Source: Agroathelia rolfsii
Taxonomy: Eukaryota > Basidiomycota > Agaricomycetes > Amylocorticiales > Amylocorticiaceae
Direction: 5' to 3'
Assembly: GCA_018343915.1 (NCBI GenBank)
Contig: JABRWF010000001.1
Coordinates: forward strand, 248,001-312,000
DNA: 64,000 nucleotides
Shown here: positions 55,601 to 64,000 of the stretch, in pieces
Layout of the letters: every line of letters begins with the position of its first letter
Numbering within the stretch: position 1 is the stretch's first letter
The notes under the pieces: model-generated
Database searches by the model: none
Told to the model about the DNA's origin: nothing
Seen by the model: only the letters and a program-made list of their open reading frames with translations
Translations under genes and position numbers: made by a program

Positions 55601-57855
55601 ACTCGAGGATGCATCCCGAGTCTGAAGGAAAAGAGGCTGCCGTAATTGACAGAGAGATATCGGCCATTGACGATCTCAAAGTTGGCGATTCGGTTAGGGG
55701 TTTCGTCAAGTCTGTATCGGACTCAGGTCTTTTTGTCACTATTGCGAGGAACGTGGATGCGCGTGTGCAAATCAAAGAGCTCTTCGACGAGGTATGAAGG
55801 TGGTCTATGGTCTACCCCTAGAATTTTATCTCATCCCTCTTTTCAAGTACATCAAAGACTGGAAGCCGCGATTTGAAGCGAATCAGCTGGTCAAAGGAAG
55901 GATTTTAAGGTCAGACCTCGCAAGTTGTCGTTTAATAAGTCAATCAACCCACTAATACCATAATCAGCATTGACCCCACGCACGGTCGGGTGGAGATGAC
56001 TTTGCGCTCAGGCGACCTGAAGCGAACGCCAAAGGGACGGTCTTTCTCAGACTTGAAGCAAGGACAAATAATCGAAGGTCGTGTCAAGAAAGTTGAAGAA
56101 TATGGCTTATTTATCGAGTTGGACGGTTCCAAGCTTTCTGGCCTTTGCCACAAATCGGAAGTACGTGTGCTCATTTTGATGATTTAAATGGGGGGAAGTT
56201 TTATTGAAGGGGTAATCCGCGTAGTTATCCGATAATAAAGAAGCCAACGTCACAGTTGCTCTTCGTAGCTTCCAAGAAGGTGACCGTGTCAAGGCAATCA
56301 TCCTGTCTTTGAACCCAGAAAAGCAACAAATGTCACTTGGGTTGAAACCGTCATACTTTGCGGATTTGGACGCTGACATGGAGGACAACGAATCAGGCAC
56401 TGATGGTGAGGATGCGGATGACGGCACATCGAGCATGCCTGAGCACCTCGGCGACGGTGACGACGACGATGAAGATGCTGAGGGTGCCGCTGAGTCTGAT
56501 TCCGACGCTCAGAGCATAATTCTTTTGGGCAATAATTCGGATGATGAGGATGAGGATGATGACGAGGCTATGAATGTCGACATCCCTCCACTGAACCGCT
56601 CGCTCGCTTCGAATCAGGCATCGACATCCAAAACCACATCCATTCCATCGCTCTCACTACATGGCGGGTTCCAATGGTCTGGAAATGCTGAAAAAGGGGA
56701 CGACTCCGACTTTGCGTCATCATCGGATGAGGAGGATGAGGGAGACAATCAGGGTAAGCGGAAGAAGAAGCACAAGCGCAAGGAGATCGAACAAGACCTT
56801 ACGGCGACGATGCACACCAAGATGCCGGAATCTAATGCAGATTTCGAACGCGTTCTCCTGGGATCGCCAAATTCATCATTCATCTGGATCCAGTACATGT
56901 CCTTCCAGCTGCAAATGTCCGAGATCGACAAGGTTCGGGAGATTGGCAAGCGGGCGCTCGGAGTCATCAACTTCCGGGAGGAACAAGAGAAGCTGAATGT
57001 CTGGATTGCGCTTCTCAACCTTGAGAATGTGTATGGTACAGATGAATCACTCGAGACGACGTTCAAAGACGCAGCCCGGCATAATGATTCGAAGACCGTC
57101 CATTTACGTCTCGCTAATATTTTCGACCAAACAGAGAAATTCGAGGTATGTTGAATCTGCCTTCCTTTCTGGTTGATTCGCCCAAGCTAATGGGGCAAAC
57201 AGAAAGCAGAAGCGCAATATCAACGAACGTGCAAGAAATTCAGTCAAAGTTCGAAAGTTTGGACGCTCTTTGGCGAGCATTATTTCCGTCGTGGAGAGCT
57301 TGAGCAAGCAAGAAAGCTCTTGCCTCGTAGTTTGCAGAGTCTCGAAAAACGGAAACGTACGTATGACTCGATATACAACACTGAATTACTCAAAACTAAC
57401 CAAATGTATCAGACCTGAAAACCATCTCGAGGTTTGCCCAAATGGAATACAAGCTCGGTGATGCAGAGCGAGGAAAGACCATTTTCGAAGGCATCGTCGA
57501 CTCGCACCCCAAGCGATGGGATCTTTGGTCAATCTACATCGATATGGAGGCTAGCCAGTCGAACATTCAGAGCATCAGGTAAGGAGACATGTAAGAGGGC
57601 GGCATGAACTTACAAAAGTATCTAGGAATCTCTTTACGCGCGTTCTGGCCATCAAGATGACCAGCCATAAAGCAAAGTAAGACAGATGTTGATGGTTCTC
57701 CAGTGTGCTTATTTACCAAACTCATTTTTAGAGCTTTCTTCAAAAAGTGGCTCTCCATCGAGCAACGTATCGGCGACGAGGAAGGCGTGGAGAATGTCAA
57801 GCAGAGAGCAATCGCATGGACTCAAAATGCTGCTGCCTCGTCATCCACATCATGA
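52605..57855 (+). CDS. RRP5: rRNA biogenesis protein RRP5 (S1 repeats plus HAT/TPR repeats)
   Basis: About fifteen exons encode roughly 1,490 residues. The N terminus MPAQKRSQDDSSQSMRKSKK is basic and nuclear-type, with the conserved DFPRGGGTSFTPLEVRNLR. Then a long array of S1 RNA-binding repeats follows, for example GAIKSIEDHGYILDTGIPDL, GTVKVLNDAGLFVSLSGNVD, GFVKSVSDSGLFVTIARNVD and GRVKKVEEYGLFIELDGSKL. An acidic linker (about residues 1040-1150) separates them from a C-terminal HAT/TPR array with FERVLLGSPNSSFIWIQYMS and WDLWSIYIDMEASQ. Rrp5 is needed for both 18S and 5.8S rRNA maturation in the nucleolus. All introns are GT-AG; the one after VKPGF uses GTGAGT. The yeast protein is somewhat longer (1,729 aa). 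Confidence 0.92.
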
Positions 57856-58185
57856 GCATGTATCTATATTTTCAGCTGGAAGAGATAGCAATGTCGATCA
57901 CATTTATTGCAAAAATATATAGGAAGAGTCGATAACTAAGCAAAGCTAATAAGAGCGCGAAGGGGAATCAATAGCGTAGAGAAAGAGGAGAGGAACAAAA
58001 AAAAGATCAAGGGAGTGTGAGGTGTCAGCAATAGAGTCGAAGAAATATACAGTATTTGCAAAGGGTATATCCATCAAGAGAGACATGTTAAGGAAAGGGT
58101 TGATAGAGAGACGAAAGCAAGGAAAGAAAAAAAATGAAAAAATGAAAAAAAAAAATGAAAAATTCAGGTGACGGTTAGCTTCTTT
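57856..58185. other. Convergent 3' flanks of RRP5 and the kelch gene
   Basis: These 330 bp lie between two stop codons, with A-rich runs near 57990-58160. No coding signal was seen. Confidence 0.5.
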
Positions 58186-61100
58186 TTATGAACGAGACCG
58201 AGTCCGCTCGTGACCAGACGGCTGACTGCTGAAATCACTCAAAGGTCTGCGCAGAGATGAAGAGTTGGCGAGTTGTCTCGACCAATCTTCGAGTTCGCTT
58301 GAGAGTGTTTCGAATGCCTGAGCGTTTTCAAAGCTCGAGACGCTGTCTCTTCGATCAGATACGACACTGCCTGATAGGGGTCTGCCCACCCCAAAGCCAG
58401 GTTGGTCTGCTGCAAGGAGCAAGTCGATCTTGTGCGATAGCTCATCGCGCTCCCGCCTTAGGTCCGTATTTTCGTTACTAAGACGTTCCAGTAAACTTTC
58501 ATCTCGTCCACCGCGGGCGACGAGCAATGACGACCGTAGACGCTGGGTTTCCTGTTCGAGTTCTTCAACGCGGGACATTCTGTCGTCCACCTCACGCTGC
58601 GAGGCCATTAGATTATCCTGAAGGACTTGGACATCCTTTTGATACGACTCGATGCTGTGACGGAGCTCCCTATTCTCGCTAGATAGCCTCTGCAACTGCC
58701 TCTGAGTATCAATCAGCTGGCTGCGCAAGGCATCACTGTCATCTGAAGACGGCGTCCCGCGTCCATTGAAGTTGCGAATTCGCGATCCGGATGGCTCGGT
58801 ACTGGATCGACCACGGTCCAGTTCGGCCTGCATGTCTACGTTGACTGCCTTTTGTTTGTTTAGTTCGTCCTTCATCTTGCGCATCATCTTCTCCGTGCCC
58901 CTATTACTGATGTTAGTAAGACACGAAAAGACAACGAGGCCTAAAGAAACTTACTTGACATAATGAACCGCCAGCTGATAGTCATCCTTGATCTGGGCGA
59001 GCTCCCTCTCCGTCTCGTCATTCTTGGCGGCGAGCTCTTCCAACTGTTTCTCCAGCTCGTTCGCGCGAGCCTCGGATGCGGAGTGGTTAGCGGATGGCGA
59101 CGCACGAGCGGACCGAGCACGAATGAGCTCTTGTTTTGTCTCGCGGTGATCTTGCGCGAGTTGCTCGAGCTCTCTTTCGGCTTCTTCATACTGCCGACTA
59201 CGTTCAGCCAACTGCGCTTCCAACTCGGCCACCCTCAGAGAATCAGAGTTGGATGGCGAATCTTCATCATCCGGTCCAATACCATTCTCAGCCAGGTAAT
59301 TACGCATTGTGGTCAGGCGAACCTGTGCCTCGGACAGCTCCTTTGACTTTTCAACTAACTCGGCCTTCTGGGCGGCTAGCTCCGTACGCAGACGACTGGT
59401 GTCGGCAAGCGCAGAAGCCAGCTGGGCACGAAGGCCAACAGTCTGGGACTGCAAAACTGACCGCTCGAGTGAGAGCTCCTGGAAATTACGACGCTCCCTC
59501 GTAGCCTCCGCACGAGCATCCTCGAGCCGCTGACTCGTCTCGCCGAGCATCCTGCGGAGCGACGCCGCTTCGTCCTCCATCGCCTGAATCTTTTCCGCAT
59601 GTCCACGCGTGGCACGATCCTCGTCCGCCCTGAGATCGCGATAGGAGTCCAGCAGCTGACCAAGACTGCCCGTCGTCGCCGCACGGAATGAGTCTGCCTC
59701 CTCGCGCGACTTGGCCCACGAGTTCTCCACATCGGCCAGCCGCGAGCGCAAGTTCTCGATCTCGAGCGAGCGCGCTTCCAACTCGCCTCGGAGCTCCACA
59801 ACGTCAGCCTCGAGCTGGGAGATCACCTCGCGGTCACGCTGGTGTTGGTTGCCGATATCTTGCGCTCGGGAGGAGGTAGCATCCAGTGCAGCACGCGTCG
59901 ATTCGATGACGCGCACGTGCTGGTCCCTGGACCGTGAGAGTTGCTCCAGCTGAGACTGGATATGAATATCATCCGCCTCCCGTTGCTCAAGTTTGGATTT
60001 GGCCGCAAGCAGTTGTTCGCTTTGGTCCCGCAATGAAGATTGAAGATTAGTGTGAGCTTCCTGCAAAGCAAAATGCTCCCTGGAGATTTGCTTATGCGTC
60101 TCCTCGAGCTGCTCGGCCCGCCTCGACGCGTCGCTTGCCCGGGCCTCGGCCTGTTCCAACAGGGTGGTCTGGAGTGACAGACTCTCGTTGAGCTCTGTCA
60201 GCTTGCGGTCCAATCCAGCACGCTCCGTCGCCAACTGAGACACTTTCTTTTCCAGGTGGGCTGTGCGTTCCCGTTCGACTTGGGAAAGCTGTTCCTCGGA
60301 CCCGTTCTCGAGCGCAGTTGCTTTGGCACGGTAGTAAGCAGCTTCTTGCATCGCACTGGTCTTCATACGATCGGCCTCTTGAAGCCTCTCTGATGCATCT
60401 CGGGCGTGCTCTAGCATAATAGACTGGAAAAAAATGACCACGATGAGTTTTCTCTTCAACACCACGGAAAACAAATAGATAAAACAACTTACCTGCATCT
60501 GCGCCTTGAACTGCTTAAACTTCATCACAAGCTCAGACCCGTCCTTATCACCCGCAAGGGAAGAAGAAATAGAAGCGTCATCCAGACCCATCTCCTTCGC
60601 CTCGTCCATATCCACCGCATTATACACAAACCCTGCCTGCGTCGCCCGCGCGAGCGCGGCCTTCATCCACTCCTCTCGCTTCTTGAGCGCATCAACCTCC
60701 GCCTCGCGCGCCTTCAGCTCTCGTGCGAGCTCGACCGAAGTCGTATGCATCTTGCTACTGCTCATCTCCGCCCCGCGGACGTTGTTCATCTGCGGCGTGT
60801 TACTCCTGCTACCGGCAGAAGTAGAAGGCACATCGTTGTACTGCTGCTGCTGCTGCTGTTGAGGTAACGAAGAAGGATCAGCGCTATTTTCATAGTACGA
60901 CAACCCCGACGGCCGCTCGACACCAGGCGACGGACTGCGCGCCTTCATCTGTACCGACGCCGCCCCGGTCGAACCGTTCATCATCCCCACCAGGCTCGGG
61001 TCACCACCCATCGCCATCTGCTGCTGCGGCGAAATAGCGCGGGCATATCCATTCCCGGCACTACCGCCCGTACCGCCTGTGACGGTCGGACTGCGCGCAC

Positions 61101-63248
61101 GCGTGGCGGCAGCAGCCTGCATACCCTCTGGGGAGACGGGTCGTTCGCGTGCGGCGGAACCACTACGAGCGTTGCCGTAGCTGTCGCCGGGGCCCTCATC
61201 TGCGGTGGTCACTCCCTCGGAATCTTCGTCGCCCCTTCTGGCAGAGCGCGAGGCCGAAGAGGACGTCGGCCCGTGTCTCGAGACACTGCTGCTGGGCATT
61301 GAAGTCTGCTGGACGATGCCGTTCATCATGGGCCGCATGGCGGAGCGCACGCCGGGCGGGGAGGCCGCTCTGCGCTGGTCTTCGAGAGCCATCTGCTGCT
61401 GGCCATTGGGCGATATGGCTCTTTCCAGCGAGGCGCCTGGCGCTGGTGATGGTGATGATGGATCTGGGGAGGCGGCGACGGTGCGGCGGGCGATGATGGA
61501 TCCTGGCGCATTGAGTGTGTTGACGTCGGGTGGGTATCTTATGTGCTCTATATAGATTGGTTATTATCAAACGGCACGTTACGAAGGGGTGGAAATAATT
61601 TACTTGTATCGAGAACATAGATTAAGTTCGAATCGGTGGGTTTTGCATTGGGCATGAACGATTCTCCACCAAGCACGAACACGCGTGATCCGTAAGAGGC
61701 CATGGCGTGTCCTGACCGAGCACTTGGTCCGGGCCCCATGTTCCTAAAGGTAAACCAACGCTGGGCTGTTGGAGAGAATTCAGTTGTTGACGTCATCTCT
61801 CTCTTTTTATTTTATTATTTTAGGTTACTAACTTGAAATCTTGAATGCCACGACATCCTGCAGTTCTGTACCGTCAACGCCTCGACCACCAAAGACGTAC
61901 ATGTAGTCTTCCACCAACGCAGCCGCATGGTTCTCTCGCGGTGCGGGTGGTGTTCCAATGCACTGCAGTTCCGTCCAGCGTCGAGTGATGATATCGAAGC
62001 ACCAGGTATCATTGTAATGGTATTGTTGGTCTGTGCCACCGAAGCTGCAAACTCAATAAGTACCTTTTCCGAAAATACAAGGATGCACATACATGTAAAG
62101 CTTGTTCTCGTAGGCAACGCAGGTATGTCCAGTACGCTCACGCGGTCTCTCAGAGTCTGGGGCGGGCTCATAGAGTTCCCATAACGCCCGTGTGCGCACT
62201 GTGATAAATAGTTATTTTTTGATGCAAGAGCAATGAGATAGTAAATGAACAAACAAGTATTGAGGTCAAATGCCCATAGGTCGTTGAAGAACTGCTTTTC
62301 AGTCTGGCCTCCAAACATGAAGAATTTCGATCCAACCATCGCTACAGCATGCCCATACCGACCGGTTGGCGATTGTTCTCCAGTCAAGACCCGTGTCCAT
62401 TCTCGTGAGCCTAAATAAATGAAAGTGGTCAGAGGGGAGGCATTATTTTATTTTAAAAAAAGCCAGGCTCGAAAGTGGCATACTAAGATTCAAGAGGTAC
62501 AGGGCATCGTCATGTTTGTCGCTGGGTTGCATCTGAGCATCCGTTTTCGTGTCTCCACCCCACACGATAAGGACACTTGCGAGAAGGGCGCATGCATGCC
62601 CTATACGTGGTGAGGGTTCGTCGCCCGCCGTCTCAATAAGTGTCGCCACCAGTTCACGGACATTGAAACGATAGAGGTCGTTGCGTGCCTGCTCGCGTAC
62701 AAGACCACCAAATAAATATAGGTCGCCTACACCGACGGTCTGTCTGCCATTTTGATCTGTGCTGGGCATGACGGCGAAGGCGGGTACGGCATGGCCATAT
62801 CGTGGAAAGGGCGAAGGGGATGGATCAGTAGATGGTGCAACGCCGGGGGTGGGAATGGTCGAAGGAGGGAGCAGTGAGATGCGCCTCTGAGACCAGGGGA
62901 TTCCCGACCGTGGCTGTAATTGTTGCGGATGTTGTTGTTGCTGTTGCTGGACCTGGGGCTGCGCTGGGGCGGATGGAGATGCATTACCCGTTGGAGGGAT
63001 GTCTGCGGTAGGACGAGACCCATTTATGATTTGCTGCCTTTGCAGAGCTCTGAAATATCAAGTTTTAGAGATGAAGAATATCTGGAGCGCGCAACGCACG
63101 GGTCTTGCTTGTCCTGTTCCCGCTGAATATCCCTCGAACCAGAACTCATTTGGGCTAGTGCCTGGCTGGCGGAGGGTGCCGTGGAAACATTTTGGGCCTG
63201 CTGCTGGCTGGCTGAGGGGGCATGTTTCCTCCTGGAGAAGAAGGACAT
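58186..63248 (-). CDS. Tea1/Kel1-type kelch-repeat, coiled-coil cell-polarity protein
   Basis: About ten exons encode roughly 1,540 residues. The start is MSFFSRRKHAPSASQQQAQN; the frame is open upstream but without an ATG. A Gln-rich segment precedes a six-bladed kelch propeller with repeats such as FPRYGHAVPAF, YLFGGLVREQARNDLYRFNV, GRYGHAVAMVGSKFFMFGGQ, RTGHTCVAYENKLY, MYVFGGRGVDGTELQDV and RSGHAMASYGSRVFVLGG. A Ser/Pro/Gln-rich linker (about residues 500-700) follows. The rest is a very long coiled coil rich in Glu, Arg, Gln and Ala, ending GHERTRSRS. In fission yeast Tea1 travels on microtubule tips to mark growth zones; Kel1 acts in budding-yeast polarity. Here it probably directs hyphal tip growth. 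A late acceptor after a TAATAG is needed near 58905. Confidence 0.9.
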
Positions 63249-63669
63249 CCTTCTAGTTGGTAGCAAGGACGGTATGGCTGGAGACGAATGATAGGTAGTC
63301 TGACTGTCACGTTATTTCCAAGGGTCGAAGAGATATACAGTCGACTGGAGACCAAATGATTGGACGAGTGTACGCGGCACAAGGCCCGCCTGGAGAGCAA
63401 TCTGGGAGATAAAGGAGGACAGTAGGCCAGCGAATGCGACTGGCAGCAATGAGAGTTTGCCGGCGCTCGCTGTCGCTGGCACTCGTCTCTCTCTTTGCTC
63501 ATCATCCTGCACAGCCACCCATCATCACGTGACCATCACATCATGATCTTCCATTCCCGCCACCATTCCTCCTTGCACAACACTGGTATTAACACTGGCC
63601 TCGATAACCAACTATCTGTGTCTCTACATCTTGCTATTGACGTGATTTAAACGCATTGGGGATACTAAA
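63249..63669. other. Divergent intergenic region, kelch gene / acyl-CoA synthetase
   Basis: About 420 bp with the kelch gene promoter and the 5' flank of the last gene. Part of it may be 5' exon of the plus-strand gene, whose start I could not place. Open frames on the minus strand at 63155-63518 look like upstream leader sequence. Confidence 0.4.
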
Positions 63670-64000
63670 GTGCACAAGCACATATTACAACAAAACGCCC
63701 TCCACCCAGCTGCTGTATCTGCTCTCCATCCCAGTATCAGCTATGACAAGCTGGCAGAGTTCTACGCTCGTAATGAGGATGTACCATTTATACCGGACAA
63801 CCTCACATTAGCACAGCTAATCCTAGATGCCCAGCATACTATGTTACCGCCAGTCTTTCGAGATAAACCGTGGCTGGTCAACTATCAGGATGGCAGAGAA
63901 TTTGGTTTCAAATACGTGAGCATATCAATTCGTGATGATCGCAGAAATTTACCAACACAGCTTTGTTCTCGGGTATGCGCTCTAGCTAATGCCCAGTACG
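63670..64000 (+). CDS. AMP-dependent acyl-CoA synthetase / 4-coumarate-CoA ligase-like, 5' part only
   Basis: Only the 5' part of this gene lies in the window. From 63670 the frame reads HKHILQQNALHPAAVSAL, then YDKLAEFYARNEDVPFIPDN, LTLAQLILDAQHTMLPP and a segment DKPWLVNYQDGREFGFKY. An intron (GTGAGC...CAACACAG) follows, and the next exon begins LCSRVCALANAQY. The pattern VPFIPDxLTLAQ-ILDxQHxxRP, then WLVxxxxGRxxGFxE and a LANAL helix, is the N-terminal region of fungal AMP-binding acyl-CoA ligases, which activate carboxylic acids as CoA thioesters. A stop (TGA) lies a few codons upstream and there is no in-frame ATG, so the start codon must lie in an earlier exon that I cannot place. The right end is cut by the window. 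Confidence 0.6.
   Translation, partial: MHKHILQQNALHPAAVSALHPSISYDKLAEFYARNEDVPFIPDNLTLAQLILDAQHTMLPPVFRDKPWLVNYQDGREFGFKYVSISIRDDRRNLPTQLCSRVCALANAQY

Noticed and set aside
1..64000. CRISPR arrays, rRNA, tRNA genes and intact transposons
   Set aside because: No regularly spaced direct repeats, rRNA-like sequence, convincing tRNA arms, reverse transcriptase or transposase motifs were found by eye.

Overview
The window is from a filamentous basidiomycete, most likely an Agaricomycete. Genes are dense (27 recognisable protein-coding genes in 64 kb) on both strands, and nearly every one is cut by introns of about 45-70 nt. Several proteins belong to families I know mainly from Agaricomycetes: the HxRRGD glycosyltransferase, the FMO with a long N-terminal extension and the DDT/WHIM protein. 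Exon structures were built by hand from splice sites, protein conservation and phase. For eleven models I summed the exon lengths to whole codons (PP1 subunit, MARVEL protein, 2OG oxygenase, J protein, eL21, uS4, NR2C2AP, glycosyltransferase, SEC61 gamma, COG1, SF3A2).

Layout. 1-3482: low-complexity intergenic DNA. 3483-5863: PP1 glycogen-targeting subunit (CBM21). 5864-8351: long intergenic stretch. 8352-19452: mostly housekeeping genes: GON7 (KEOPS), a MARVEL protein, a 2OG-Fe(II) oxygenase, a mitochondrial J protein, the divergent ribosomal genes eL21 and uS4, an NR2C2AP homologue and a type II membrane glycosyltransferase. 19453-21834: gene-poor, with one orphan coding-like fragment. 21835-30601: MFS exporter, tyrosine phosphatase, quinone oxidoreductase, ZRG17-type zinc transporter and a YCII protein, all on the plus strand. 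30602-37076: a looser accessory stretch holding a cytochrome P450 and a flavin monooxygenase tail to tail. 38013-63248: core cell biology: SEC61 gamma, COG1, a TMEM115-like Golgi protein, FAM32A, a DDT/WHIM chromatin protein, mitochondrial intermediate peptidase, an unrecognised protein, SF3A2, RRP5 and a Tea1/Kel1 kelch-coiled-coil polarity protein. The right edge cuts an acyl-CoA synthetase-like gene.

How the genes fit together. Several neighbours are divergent with short shared promoters (eL21/uS4, SF3A2/RRP5, TMEM115/FAM32A, GON7/MARVEL). Secretory-pathway genes are well represented (SEC61 gamma, COG1, TMEM115-like, zinc transporter, glycosyltransferase). The P450/FMO pair is the only local hint of secondary or xenobiotic metabolism; no backbone biosynthetic enzyme is present.

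The most striking signal is in the gene structures. Four introns between 35.1 and 44.5 kb are best explained as GC-AG introns (FMO, SEC61 gamma, COG1, FAM32A). Several genes use tiny coding exons: 7 nt in the glycosyltransferase, 4 and 8 nt in SF3A2, 8 nt in uS4, and 15 and 13 nt in SEC61 gamma. Automatic gene callers would probably get several of these wrong. I saw no CRISPR array, rRNA or convincing tRNA, no intact transposon and no clear new multi-gene system.
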